Notes: generated by a model not told the origin, from the letters alone. A DNA stretch of 64,000 nucleotides from Blastococcus sp. HT6-4 (GCF_039679125.1 NZ_CP155551.1:2418001-2482000); one strand, 5' to 3'. Numbered from the stretch's first letter, positions 26,056-34,693 are shown. Numbers and translations are program-made.

Positions 26056-27137
26056 CGGCCGGCCCCGGCGGAGGCCGGGGTGGCGGGAGCGGCGGCGGAG
26101 CCGTCCGCCTCGGCGGCCATCCGGGCGATGATCCGCCGGGCGGCCAGTCCGCCGGTGTCGATGTTGATCGACAGCTCCTGGTAGCCGTCGGCCTCGCCGG
26201 CGAGCACCTGCTCGAGCACGTCGAGGGCGACGACGTCCTGCAGGACGACGGTGCGGTTGTTCTCGGCCAGGAAGTCCGACACCCCCTGGTCGTCCAGGGC
26301 GAAGTCGCGCGCGACGGCCCAGAAGTCGTGCGTGGAGTTCTCCGTCTCCGGCGTGATCGCGTAGACCACCTCGACGTGGAAGGCGTCGGGGTCGGCGCCG
26401 TCGTCGTTCGGCAGGACGCCGACCGGCGCGATCCGGCTGTGCAGCTTGTACAGGCACGGCGGGGTGAACTCGATGTCCTGCCAGCGGGTGATCCGCCCCT
26501 CGATGCCGGTGCTCTTCGAGTAGAAGGGCGGACAGGCGGCGTCGGCCATGTGCCGGCTGACGTAGACGATCCCGGCCTCGTCGTCGACCTCCGTGGTGAT
26601 CGGCGTCTCGGCCACCTCGGGGGTGCCGATGTACCCGCCGTGCAGGTAGGTCTCGTGGGAGAGGTCCATGAGGTTGTCCACCAGGAGGCTGGCGCGGGCG
26701 GCGAGCGGCTCCATGCCCGAGACCGTCGTCCAGCCCTCCATGTCCAGCCAGGGCGCGCGCGGGATCCGGGTGCTCCCCGCCCGGTCGGGGTCGCCGATGA
26801 ACACCCAGACGAAGCTGTCCTGCTCGACGACGGGGTAGCTCTTCAGCCGCGCGGTCCGCGGCACGCGGGTCTGGCCGGGCACGGCGACGCAGACGCCGTC
26901 GGCGCCGTAGGTGAAGCCGTGGTAACCGCAGACCACCGTGTCGCCGACCAGGTGGCTGGGCGCCTCCGACAGCGGGAACCGGCGGTGCACGCACCGGTCG
27001 CTCATCGCGGTCACCTCCCCCGCCTCGGTGCGCCAGAACAGGATCGACTCGCCGCAGATGGCGCGGCTGAACAGCTCCCGCCCGACCTCGCGCCCGTAGG
27101 CGGCCACGTACCACTGGTTGCGCACGATCGACGTCAT
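26052..27137 (-). CDS. Rieske non-heme iron oxygenase, vanillate O-demethylase-like
   Basis: A 361-residue terminal oxygenase. The Rieske cluster motif is C-V-H-R (near 48) and C-G-Y-H (near 68). The catalytic mononuclear iron site is N-L-M-D-L-S-H-E-T-Y-L-H, giving the D-x2-H-x4-H ligands near 150-160. The length and the N-R-V/I-R-N-Q-W-Y-V-A-A-type start fit the VanA/dicamba-demethylase/phthalate group, which removes O-methyl groups or hydroxylates aromatic acids. ATG 27137 follows GAGGAGCAGGA. First of a four-gene coupled operon: oxygenase, small protein, reductase, IclR. Confidence 0.9.
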   Translation of the reverse strand: MTSIVRNQWYVAAYGREVGRELFSRAICGESILFWRTEAGEVTAMSDRCVHRRFPLSEAPSHLVGDTVVCGYHGFTYGADGVCVAVPGQTRVPRTARLKSYPVVEQDSFVWVFIGDPDRAGSTRIPRAPWLDMEGWTTVSGMEPLAARASLLVDNLMDLSHETYLHGGYIGTPEVAETPITTEVDDEAGIVYVSRHMADAACPPFYSKSTGIEGRITRWQDIEFTPPCLYKLHSRIAPVGVLPNDDGADPDAFHVEVVYAITPETENSTHDFWAVARDFALDDQGVSDFLAENNRTVVLQDVVALDVLEQVLAGEADGYQELSINIDTGGLAARRIIARMAAEADGSAAAPATPASAGAGR

Positions 27138-27255
27138 CCGTCCTGCTCCTCCTCGTTCGGGTCTGCCACGAGCGTGACCGCCGTCACCCCTCGTCCGGTA
27201 CCGCCCTTCCGTCACGCGGAAGGCTCGTCCCTGACGGGGACCGGGCCACGGGGTT

Positions 27256-27291
27256 CCGGGCACGAGGGGAGCCCGCCCGCCGCGTGCCCGG
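27256..27291 (-). terminator. Probable terminator after the substrate-binding gene
   Basis: CCGGGCACG (27256-27264) pairs with CGTGCCCGG (27283-27291), a 9-bp stem with an 18-base loop. A second small palindrome CCCGGGGG-A-CCCCCGGG lies at 27287-27303. Confidence 0.45.
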
Positions 27292-27320
27292 GGGACCCCC
27301 GGGAGCGGGCGCGGGGTCCG

Positions 27321-28307
27321 TCACTCGTCCGGGAGCAGACCGTCCAGGTCGGCCTCGTCCTCGAGCAGGCCGTCCTGGACCATCAGCTCGCCGAGCCGCT
27401 CGAGCTGGTCACGGCGCAGGTCGGTACCGAACTCCTCCAGGGTCACGCCGGCGACGGCCTCGGGCGGCAGCTGGGGCAGGACCTCCGGGATCTGCTCCTT
27501 GACCGCCTCGGGGTTGGCCTCGGCGAACTCGAGGGTCTCCTCCAGCGCCGCGGTGAAGTCCTCGACGAGGGCCGGGTCGGACTCCATCAGCTGACCGGAG
27601 GTGAAGAACAGCTGCGTGGGATGCCCCTCGACCGACTCCTTGCTGGAGTAGGTGACCACCTGGTTCCCCATGTCCTGCAGCGTGCTGAGGAAGGGTTCGG
27701 GCACCCAGACGGCGTCGACGTTGCCGGTCGAGAGGGCCGCAGGCATGTCCGGGAACGGCAGTTCCACGAACTCGACCGCGTCCGGGTCGCCGCCGTCGGC
27801 CCGGACGGCCTCGCGGATCGTCAGGCCCCCCATGCCGTTGAGCGTGTTGACCGCGACCGTCGCGCCGGCCAGGTCTGCGGCCGACTCGATCCCGGACCCG
27901 GCGGCGGCGACCACGCCGTTGATGTCGACATCCCCCTCGCTCAGCGCCGAGGTCCAGTGCCCGATCACCCGGACGTCGAGCCCCTCCCCCCGGGCCTGCA
28001 GCAGCGAGACCGGGTTGCTCGTGGCGAACTCGATCTGCCCGGAGAACACCGCCGGGAGCAGCGCTGCCCCGCCCTGGCCGGTCTCGACGGTGATCTCGAT
28101 GCCGCGGTCGGCGAAGAAGCCCTCCTCGATCCCCGCGTAGAGCGCCGCCGTCGGCAGGATCGGCAGCATCCCGACGCTGACCTGGCGGACGTCGTCCGTG
28201 CCGCCACCCGAGTCCCCACCCGCGGAGACGGCGTCGTCGTCACCTCCTCCGCACGCGGCGAGGAAGAGCATCGAGGCGGCCAGAGCGGGGAGCGATCTGC
28301 GGACCAT
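27321..28307 (-). CDS. NitT/TauT-type ABC substrate-binding lipoprotein, no permease nearby
   Basis: A 328-residue lipoprotein with lipobox L-A-A-C (Cys19) and a Gly/Asp linker. The two-lobe binding fold shows L-P-I-L-P-T-A-A-L-Y-A-G-I-E-E-G-F-F near 47-64, typical of the SsuA/TauA/NitT (NMT1-like) family that binds sulfonates, nitrate or aromatic acids. No ATPase or permease gene is adjacent, so it must share one from elsewhere. It sits between a MarR gene and the Rieske operon on the same strand, and a palindrome lies 33-43 bases before its start. I infer that it brings in the oxygenase substrate. Confidence 0.88.
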   Translation of the reverse strand: MVRRSLPALAASMLFLAACGGGDDDAVSAGGDSGGGTDDVRQVSVGMLPILPTAALYAGIEEGFFADRGIEITVETGQGGAALLPAVFSGQIEFATSNPVSLLQARGEGLDVRVIGHWTSALSEGDVDINGVVAAAGSGIESAADLAGATVAVNTLNGMGGLTIREAVRADGGDPDAVEFVELPFPDMPAALSTGNVDAVWVPEPFLSTLQDMGNQVVTYSSKESVEGHPTQLFFTSGQLMESDPALVEDFTAALEETLEFAEANPEAVKEQIPEVLPQLPPEAVAGVTLEEFGTDLRRDQLERLGELMVQDGLLEDEADLDGLLPDE

Positions 28308-28339
28308 CGTCGTCTCCGATTGTCAGGCCCGTGAGGGCA

Positions 28340-28350
28340 TCAATGATTGA
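28340..28350. promoter_or_regulatory. Palindrome TCAATGATTGA, candidate MarR operator
   Basis: A perfect 11-base palindrome 33 bases before the substrate-binding gene. A related half-site, ATCGTTGACA, overlaps the -35 box of the divergent SDR operon at 28887-28896. AT-rich palindromes like this are typical MarR sites and stand out in such GC-rich DNA. Confidence 0.5.
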
Positions 28351-28418
28351 CAACCGGCATGATGCACGTCACACGCAGCGAGGTCCAGCCCTTCCGCTGC
28401 ACACACCGCCACGCGGCA

Positions 28419-28877
28419 TCACTGCGGCGACGCCCCCGGGCCGCGGGCCATGAGCCGGGTCAGCAGCTCGCGGAGGATGAGCTGCTCGGTGGCACTGAGG
28501 TCGGCCAGCTGGGCCGCCGCGGCGCCCTCGACGACCGGGACCACCTCCGCGCACAGGGCGCGGCCGGCCTCGGTGGCCACGACCAGCTTGGCGCGCCGGT
28601 CGGTCTCCGAGGGCCGCCGCTCGACCAGCGCGGACGCCGCCAGCTCGTCGACCAGCGAGACCACCTGACTGGGGTCGAGCGCGAGCGTCTCCGCGAGGTC
28701 CCGCTGCGAGACGCCTGCCGGTGCGGAGCACGCCATGAGCAGCAGCGAGTAGGGGCGCGCGCGCAGCCCGTAGGAGGCGAGGACGGCATTGGTGGCGCGG
28801 ACGAACACCGCACTGGCCCGCGACAGCAGGAAGCCGACGTCATCGGTCAGGGCGTGCGCGTTCGTGGCCGGGTCCAT
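28419..28877 (-). CDS. MarR-family transcriptional regulator 1
   Basis: A 152-residue winged-helix regulator; the HTH is near 58-85 (V-S-Q-R-D-L-A-E-T-L-A-L-D-P-S-Q-V-V) and the wing E-R-R-P-S-E-T-D-R-R-A-K is classic. ATG 28877 is chosen because GGAGGA lies just upstream. It is divergent from the SDR/ligase operon and upstream of the binding-protein gene. It is clearly paralogous to the frameshifted MarR at 32.9-33.4 kb, so the two genes bracket the SDR operon. It probably responds to an aromatic acid or its CoA thioester. Confidence 0.9.
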   Translation of the reverse strand: MDPATNAHALTDDVGFLLSRASAVFVRATNAVLASYGLRARPYSLLLMACSAPAGVSQRDLAETLALDPSQVVSLVDELAASALVERRPSETDRRAKLVVATEAGRALCAEVVPVVEGAAAAQLADLSATEQLILRELLTRLMARGPGASPQ

Positions 28878-28890
28878 CAGTCCTCCATCG

Positions 28891-28920
28891 TTGACATTCT
28901 CCACGGTACCGGCCTAGCGT
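28891..28920 (+). promoter_or_regulatory. Promoter of the SDR/amidohydrolase/ligase/MaoC operon
   Basis: TTGACA (28891-28896), an 18-base spacer and TAGCGT (28915-28920) form a good sigma-70-like promoter, about 40 bases upstream of the GTG at 28961. The -35 box overlaps the putative MarR half-site. Confidence 0.6.
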
Positions 28921-28960
28921 CGACGGCGTCTCGACCGTCCGCTCCGAACGAGGGAGTTCC

Positions 28961-29869
28961 GTGGATCTGTCCGGCAAGGTAGCGATCGTCACCGGCAGCG
29001 GCAGGGGGCTCGGTCTCGCGTACGCCGCGGAGCTGGCCCGGGCGGGTGCGGCGGTGGTGGTCAACGACGTCGACTCCTCCGTCGCCGACGAGGCAGTCCG
29101 CTCGATCACCGACGCCGGCGGCAGTGCCGTCGCCGAGGTCGTCCCGGTCGGCACCAGCGAGGCCGCCCAGGCCCTCGTCGACCGCGCGGTCGAGGAGTTC
29201 GGGCGCCTCGACATCCTGGTGAACAACGCCGGCATCCTGCGGGACTCCACGCTCTGGAAGATGAGCGACGACGACTTCGACGCGGTGATCACCACGCACC
29301 TGCGCGGCACGTTCACCTGCACCCGCGCCGCAGCGATCCGGCTCCGCGAGCAGGGCGAGGGCGGTCGGATCATCTGCGTCGGCTCCCCCACCGGGCAGGT
29401 CGGCAACTTCGGCCAGACCAACTACGCGGCGGCCAAGGCCGGGATCGTCGGCATGGTCCGCACCTGGGCGATGGAACTGGCGCGCGCCGAGATCACCGTC
29501 AACGCGATCGTGCCGGTCGCGGCGACCGCCATGACCGAGACCGTCCCCTTCCTCAAGCCCTACGTCGACGCGCTGCAGGCCGGTGAGCCGCTGCCGCCCT
29601 ACGCCCGCCAGGAGCTGTCGTTCGGCACCCCGCAGGACGCCGCCGGCCTGGTCGCCTTCCTCGCCTCCGACGAGGCGAGCGCGATCACCGGTCAGGCGAT
29701 CGGCATCGGCGGCGACCGGCTGGCGCTGTGGAGCCATCCCGCTGAGGTGGCCGTCGCGCTCGCCGACGGCACCGGCTGGTCGGCCGACGCGATCGCCGAC
29801 GTCTGGACGGAGAAGTTCGCGCCGTCCCAGCAGACGGTCGGCCAGCAGTTCCCGGAGCCGCCGAAGTGA
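28961..29869 (+). CDS. Short-chain dehydrogenase/reductase
   Basis: A 302-residue SDR starting at GTG 28961 behind GAGGGAG. NAD(P)-binding T-G-S-G-R-G-L-G at 11-18, N-N-A-G, catalytic Ser in V-G-S-P, and Y-x3-K in N-Y-A-A-A-K. A C-terminal extension of about 50 residues follows the core and resembles the 3-hydroxyacyl-CoA dehydrogenase/MFE-type SDRs. Together with the ligase and the MaoC hydratase in the same operon it could oxidise a 3-hydroxyacyl-CoA intermediate. Its stop overlaps the next gene by four bases (GTGA). Confidence 0.9.
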   Translation: MDLSGKVAIVTGSGRGLGLAYAAELARAGAAVVVNDVDSSVADEAVRSITDAGGSAVAEVVPVGTSEAAQALVDRAVEEFGRLDILVNNAGILRDSTLWKMSDDDFDAVITTHLRGTFTCTRAAAIRLREQGEGGRIICVGSPTGQVGNFGQTNYAAAKAGIVGMVRTWAMELARAEITVNAIVPVAATAMTETVPFLKPYVDALQAGEPLPPYARQELSFGTPQDAAGLVAFLASDEASAITGQAIGIGGDRLALWSHPAEVAVALADGTGWSADAIADVWTEKFAPSQQTVGQQFPEPPK

Positions 29870-30747
29870 GCCCCGGCCTGCAGCTCGACGACCTGGTCGC
29901 CATCGATGTGCACGTGCACGTCGAGCAGGACCTGCACGGCCACCTCTCGATGGACGACGAACTGCTCAGCGCGGCGGCGAAGTACTTCAAGGGCGAGCCC
30001 AACCACCCGACCGTGCCGGAGATCGCCGAGCACTACAGGGCCCAGAAGATGGCCGCCGTCGTCTTCACCGTCGACAGCGAGCTGGCCACCGGCCACCCGA
30101 CCCTCTCCAACGAGGAGATTGCCGCGGCCGCGGCCGAGCACCCCGACGTGCTCATCCCGTTCGGGTCCGTCGACCCGGCACGCGGCGCGGCAGGGATCCG
30201 GGCGGCTCGCCGGCTGGTGGAGGAGCACGGGGTGCGCGGGTTCAAGTTCCACCCGTCGATCCAGGCGTTCGAGCCCAACGACCGGCGGCACTACCCGCTC
30301 TGGGCGGAGCTGGAGAGCCTCGGCGTCCCGGCGCTGTTCCACACCGGCCAGACCGGCATCGGCTCCGGGCTGCCCGGCGGGCGCGGCATCAAGCTGCGCT
30401 ACTCCGACCCGATGCTGCTCGACGACGTCGCCGCCGACTTCCCCGACCTGACGATCATCATGGCCCACCCCTCGGTGCCCTGGCAGGATGCCGCGATCGC
30501 CGTCGCCCAGCACAAGGCCAACGTCTACATCGACCTGTCGGGCTGGTCGCCGAAGTACTTCCCGCCCCAGCTCGTGCGGGCGGCCAACACGATGCTCAAG
30601 CGCAAGGTGCTGTTCGGGTCGGACTACCCGCTGCTATCCCCGGAGCGCTGGGTCTCGGACTTCGAGAAGCTCGAGATCAAGGACGACGTCCGCCCGCTGA
30701 TCATGAAGGACAACGCCGTCGGCGCGCTGGGACTGGGCCGTGCGTAA
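29866..30747 (+). CDS. Amidohydrolase-2 family metal enzyme (ACMSD/resorcylate decarboxylase-like)
   Basis: A 293-residue TIM-barrel enzyme starting at GTG 29866. Metal-site motifs: D-V-H-V-H near 16-20, K-F-H-P near 127, L-F-H-T-G near 160, M-A-H-P near 202, and F-G-S-D-Y-P near 248. Members decarboxylate aromatic or muconate acids or hydrolyse ring-opened lactones. Its place between an SDR and an acyl-CoA ligase suggests a step making or consuming the acid that the ligase activates. It overlaps the ligase start by eight bases. Confidence 0.85.
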   Translation: MSPGLQLDDLVAIDVHVHVEQDLHGHLSMDDELLSAAAKYFKGEPNHPTVPEIAEHYRAQKMAAVVFTVDSELATGHPTLSNEEIAAAAAEHPDVLIPFGSVDPARGAAGIRAARRLVEEHGVRGFKFHPSIQAFEPNDRRHYPLWAELESLGVPALFHTGQTGIGSGLPGGRGIKLRYSDPMLLDDVAADFPDLTIIMAHPSVPWQDAAIAVAQHKANVYIDLSGWSPKYFPPQLVRAANTMLKRKVLFGSDYPLLSPERWVSDFEKLEIKDDVRPLIMKDNAVGALGLGRA

Positions 30748-32287
30748 CGCCGGCCTCGGCTCCTGGCCGGAGCGGCGGCTGCTGATCTCGCCGGACCGGG
30801 ACGCCATCTGGTTCGAGGGGACGACGACGTCACACGCAGGCTTCGCCGACCGGGTGCGACGGACCGCCGCCGCCCTGGCCGGGCTGGGAGTCAGCGCCGG
30901 CGACCGGGTGGCGTGGACCGGCGGCAACCACCCCTCGGCCCTGGAGACGCTCTACGGCTGTGGGCAACTCGGAGCGATCTGGGTGCCGGTCAACGGGCGG
31001 CTGGCCGCCCCCGAGGCGGAGTACGTCCTCACCCACTCGGGGGCGTCGGTCGTCGTCCACGGCCGCGACCACGGCGGGCTCGCCGACGCGCTCCGCGACC
31101 GGTCGACCGGTGTCCGCCACTGGGTCGCCGCCGAGCCGCCGGTCGACGGCGGCGCGGACTCCCTGCCCTACGAGCAGCTGCTGGCCGACGCCGATCCGGA
31201 GCCGCGCGACGAGCCGGTCACGCTCGACGACCCCTGCCTGGTCATGTACACCTCCGGCACCACCGGGCGGCCCAAGGGCGCCGTCCTCACCCACGGCAAC
31301 ATGACCTGGAACGCGGTCAACCAGCTGCTCGGGTTCGACTTCGCCCAGGACGAGCGCACGCTCGCCCTGGCTCCGCTGTTCCACATCGGCGGGCTCAACG
31401 GCACGGTGAACCCGTCGCTGCTCCGGGGCGGCTGCGCGGTGATCGTGCGCCGTTTCGACCCCGCCGATACGCTGCGGGTCATCGAGGAGCAGCGGGTCAA
31501 CTCGTTCTTCGCCGTCCCGACGATGCTCGACGCGATGGCTCGCGAGCCCGGCTTCGCCACCCGGGACCTCTCCGCGCTGCGCACCATCGGTGCCGCGGGC
31601 GCGCCGCTCCCCCTGCCGACGCTGCGGACCTGGCTCGACCGCGGGGTGACCATGCAGCAGGCCTACGGGATGACGGAGGCCTCCCCCGGCGCCACCGTCC
31701 TCGACTCCACCGACGCCGAGCGGAAGGTCGGGTCGGCCGGCAAGCCGGTCTTCTTCACCGACGTCCGCGTCCTGCGGCCCGACGGCACGCAGGCCGAGCC
31801 GGGCGAGGTCGGCGAGATCGTCATCCAGGGTCCCAACATCATGGCGGGCTACTGGGACGAGCCCGAGCAGACCGCCGCGGCGATCCGGGACGGCTGGTAC
31901 CACTCCGGCGACGCCGGCTCAGTGGACGACGAGGGCTTCCTCTACGTCCGCGACCGGTACAAGGACATGATCATCTCGGGCGGCGAGAACATCTACCCCG
32001 CCGAGGTCGAGTCGGCCCTGCTCGAGTTCCCCGAGGTCGCGGAGGCCGCCGTCATCGGCGTGCCCGACCCGACCTGGGGCGAGGTGGGCATGGCCGTGGT
32101 CGTGCCGGCACCCGGCGGCGACCCCGACCCCGAGGAGATCCGGACCCGGCTGCGCACGCGGCTTGCCGGCTTCAAGGTGCCCAAGTACGTGGAGTTCGCC
32201 GACGAGCTCCCCAAGACCGCCACCGGCAAGGTCCGCAAGCCCGACCTGCGCGACCGCTACGTCACCACTCAGGAGAGCAGCGCATGA
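30740..32287 (+). CDS. Acyl-CoA synthetase (AMP-forming ligase)
   Basis: A 515-residue ANL-superfamily ligase starting at GTG 30740. Motifs: phosphate loop Y-T-S-G-T-T-G-R-P-K-G, Y-G-M-T-E, W-Y-H-S-G-D, hinge D-R-Y-K-D-M-I-I-S-G-G-E-N-I-Y-P, and catalytic Lys in K-T-A-T-G-K-V-R-K. It activates a carboxylic acid to its CoA thioester; the acid (fatty or aromatic) cannot be told from sequence. The stop overlaps the MaoC gene (ATGA). Confidence 0.93.
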   Translation: MRNAGLGSWPERRLLISPDRDAIWFEGTTTSHAGFADRVRRTAAALAGLGVSAGDRVAWTGGNHPSALETLYGCGQLGAIWVPVNGRLAAPEAEYVLTHSGASVVVHGRDHGGLADALRDRSTGVRHWVAAEPPVDGGADSLPYEQLLADADPEPRDEPVTLDDPCLVMYTSGTTGRPKGAVLTHGNMTWNAVNQLLGFDFAQDERTLALAPLFHIGGLNGTVNPSLLRGGCAVIVRRFDPADTLRVIEEQRVNSFFAVPTMLDAMAREPGFATRDLSALRTIGAAGAPLPLPTLRTWLDRGVTMQQAYGMTEASPGATVLDSTDAERKVGSAGKPVFFTDVRVLRPDGTQAEPGEVGEIVIQGPNIMAGYWDEPEQTAAAIRDGWYHSGDAGSVDDEGFLYVRDRYKDMIISGGENIYPAEVESALLEFPEVAEAAVIGVPDPTWGEVGMAVVVPAPGGDPDPEEIRTRLRTRLAGFKVPKYVEFADELPKTATGKVRKPDLRDRYVTTQESSA

Positions 32288-32739
32288 GCACCACCACGAC
32301 AATGGCCGAACTGCCCGGACTGAAGGGCACGGAGCTGGGCACGAGCGAGTGGGTCGAGGTCACCCAGGACCGCGTGAACCTCTTCGCCGACGCGACCGGC
32401 GACCACCAGTGGATCCACGTCGACGTCGAGCGCGCGAAGGCCGAGAGCCCGTTCGGCGGGCCCATCGGGCACGGCTACCTGACCCTGTCGCTCCTCATCC
32501 CGATGTGGTCGGAGGTGCTCGTCGTCAGCGACGCGTCCATGGGCGTGAACTACGGCCTCAACAAGGTCCGCTTCCCCTCCCCCGTTCCGGTCGGTTCGAA
32601 GCTGCGCCTCACCGCCACGCTGAAGGACGTCGAGGAGGTGACCGGCGGCCTGCAGGTGACCGTCGCCGCCGTCATCGAGGCCGAGGGCGTCGCCAAGCCC
32701 GTCTGCATCGCCGAGCCGGTCTTCCGCTTCTACTCCTGA
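32284..32739 (+). CDS. MaoC-like acyl-CoA hydratase
   Basis: A 151-residue single-hotdog hydratase. The hydratase motif reads A-D-A-T-G-D-H-Q-W-I-H-V-D near 38-50, then P-I-G-H-G-Y-L-T-L-S. The Asp and His of the motif are the expected catalytic pair. It would hydrate an enoyl-CoA to the 3-hydroxyacyl-CoA, which the operon's SDR could then oxidise. ATG 32284 is in an ATGA overlap with the ligase stop. Confidence 0.92.
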   Translation: MSTTTTMAELPGLKGTELGTSEWVEVTQDRVNLFADATGDHQWIHVDVERAKAESPFGGPIGHGYLTLSLLIPMWSEVLVVSDASMGVNYGLNKVRFPSPVPVGSKLRLTATLKDVEEVTGGLQVTVAAVIEAEGVAKPVCIAEPVFRFYS

Positions 32740-32744
32740 CCCTC

Positions 32745-32792
32745 CGGCACGGGCGCCGCCGGACCGGCTCCGGGGCGGTCCGGCCGGTGCCG
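32745..32792 (+). terminator. Two-part hairpin terminator after the MaoC gene
   Basis: An inner 9-bp stem (32758-32766 with 32776-32784) and an outer 6-bp stem (32745-32750 with 32787-32792), beginning six bases after the stop. Confidence 0.6.
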
Positions 32793-32897
32793 TCGCCCTC
32801 GACGCGAGGACCATCCTCCTCACGCCGGCTCGGAGGGCGTCAGCCCGGCCCGATGCCCGGCAGCGTGATCCGCGCCCGAGGACACGACAATGTGGTC

Positions 32898-33364
32898 ATG
32901 AGTGGCCCCTCGTCCCGTCTCGACCTCATGCATGATGTCGGTTCCTCGCAGCCCGCCTCAGCGCGCTGATGACTCGAGTCAGCAACCGCGCACTCGCCGA
33001 GGTCGGCCTGAAGGCGCGGTCCTACGCCGCGCTGGCCCTGGCGACCGACCTGCCCGGGGGTATCACCCAGCGCGAACTGTCGATCAGCCTCGGTCTCGAT
33101 CCGAGCCAGGTGGTCGGGTTGGTCGACGTGCTGGCCGCCACCCGCCTGGTCGAACGGCGCACGTCACCGACCGATCGACGGACGAACCTCGTCGTTCCGA
33201 CCCGCGAGGGGCAGCGGTTGCGAGAACGAGCGGCGGGCCTGATCGACCGAGCACAAGCCGATCTGCTGGGCCATCTCGACGATGACGAGGCCGCCGATCT
33301 CCGTCGGCTGATGAACAAGCTGGCCGGTTCCACGGTCACCGGACTCATCGCCCGGTCCGGCTGA
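32898..33364 (+). pseudogene. MarR-family regulator 2, broken by a one-base frameshift
   Basis: ATG 32898 opens a frame reading M-S-G-P-S-S-R-L-D-L-M-H-D-V-G, which then runs to a stop. One base is missing near 32940-32942. In the other frame the protein resumes at once as F-L-A-A-R-L-S-A-L-M-T-R-V-S-N-R and continues as a full MarR wing-helix domain to 33364. Joined, it aligns with regulator 1 (D-D-V-G-F-L-L-S-R-A-S-A). An internal ATG at 32969 could give a 131-residue protein without helix 1, which MarR proteins need to dimerise. Either a true inactivating deletion or a sequencing error. Confidence 0.75.
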
Positions 33365-33414
33365 CGGCTTGGCGGTCCCCGAACCGGTCCCGTGCACGAG
33401 GCGCTGCGGCGGCC

Positions 33415-34626
33415 TCAGCTCCCCGTTGCGTGCGCCGGCCCCGCAGCCGTGAACCGGACGTGGAGTTCGGTCGGCCCGATCTCCGGCATCCGCGCCCCGG
33501 CACCGACTCGCATGACCTCGAAGCTCTCCGTGGCGGTCAGTAGCTCCTCCAACGCCAGGCGGAGCATCATCCGCGCCAGCGGCATGCCCGCACACTGGTG
33601 GCGCCCGCGCCCGAAGCCGAGGTGCTCGTGGATGTTGGCGCGGTCCGGCCGGAACTCGTGCGGCTCCTCGAAGACCTCCGGGTCACGGTTGGCGGCCGCG
33701 TACACCAGCGTGACCGGCTCCTCTGGCCGGATGGTGCGTCCCCTCAGCTCGACCTCCTCCGACACCGTCCGGGCGAAGCCGCGGTAGGGCGTGTAGAGCC
33801 GGACGAACTCCTCGACCGCCGCGGGGATCTCCTCCGGATGTGTCCGGAGGTGGTGCTGGAGATCCGGGTCGGCGGAGAGGTGCTCGCACACCGCGGCGAT
33901 CAGGATGGGTGGCGCGACCATGCCGACCACGAGGCTCTGCCGCAGGGCGCCCACGATCTGTTCCTGCTCCAGGGGCTCCCCGTCGACCCGCTCCGCCAGC
34001 AAGGAGCTCGCCGGGTCGACGACCGGGTCCATCGGATCGACGGCGCGCGAACTCACCAGGTCGCGTGCGATCTGGTACATCTGCTCGCTCATCTCGTTGA
34101 CGACGTCGCGGTCGAGGTTCCGCCAGGCGTCGACCCAGGCCGATGCCGTCCGCGCGAGGACGGGTGCCACCTCCCGGTCGAGGTTGAGCCACTCGGTGGT
34201 GACCCAGGCCGGGAAGTCGGAGCCGAACTCCGCGGCGATGTCTCCCTCGCCTCGCGCGATCATCACCCCGAGCTCCCGGCGGGCGTGGTCCCGGAGGACG
34301 GGCTCCAGGCGCCCGAGACGCCGGCGCTGCAGGGTCCGGTCCAACGCACGGCGGTACGGGGTGTGGCGCGGCGCGTCGAAGTTGAGTGGCGGCCTCCGGA
34401 GGCCGCGGGGGTCGCTGGGGACGACGGCGCGGACGGATGAGATGAACAACCGGGAGTCGCCGGCCGCGGCCTTGACGTCCTCGTGCCGGGTGAGCGCCCA
34501 GTACCCCCCGTGCGCGCTGGTGTGCGCGACCGGGCAGCGGGCCCGGAGGTCGTCGTAGACGGCGTGCAGCTCCCGGGGGTCGTCAGTGGACGTGGGATCG
34601 AAGTCGTCGTGCTCGGGGACGGTCAC
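33415..34626 (-). CDS. Cytochrome P450 number 1
   Basis: A 403-residue class I bacterial P450. Heme-binding loop F-G-R-G-R-H-Q-C-A-G with its Cys ligand near 353, ExxR as E-E-F-V-R, then the P-Y-R-G-F-A-R region. The I-helix segment reads V-V-G-M-V-A-P-P where most P450s have A-G-x-D/E-T, so the usual acid-alcohol pair is absent. The P450 at 61.1 kb shares the same G-M-V-A-P and P-Y-R-G features. GTG 34626 follows AAAGGGG. It is 67 bases behind the fused permease gene and may share its transcript. No ferredoxin gene is nearby. Confidence 0.92.
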   Translation of the reverse strand: MTVPEHDDFDPTSTDDPRELHAVYDDLRARCPVAHTSAHGGYWALTRHEDVKAAAGDSRLFISSVRAVVPSDPRGLRRPPLNFDAPRHTPYRRALDRTLQRRRLGRLEPVLRDHARRELGVMIARGEGDIAAEFGSDFPAWVTTEWLNLDREVAPVLARTASAWVDAWRNLDRDVVNEMSEQMYQIARDLVSSRAVDPMDPVVDPASSLLAERVDGEPLEQEQIVGALRQSLVVGMVAPPILIAAVCEHLSADPDLQHHLRTHPEEIPAAVEEFVRLYTPYRGFARTVSEEVELRGRTIRPEEPVTLVYAAANRDPEVFEEPHEFRPDRANIHEHLGFGRGRHQCAGMPLARMMLRLALEELLTATESFEVMRVGAGARMPEIGPTELHVRFTAAGPAHATGS

Positions 34627-34693
34627 GGGTTGCCCCTTTCGGGGTTGGTCGACGGACGTGCGGTCGGGCCGAAGCTGGCCCCGCGCCGGGGGT

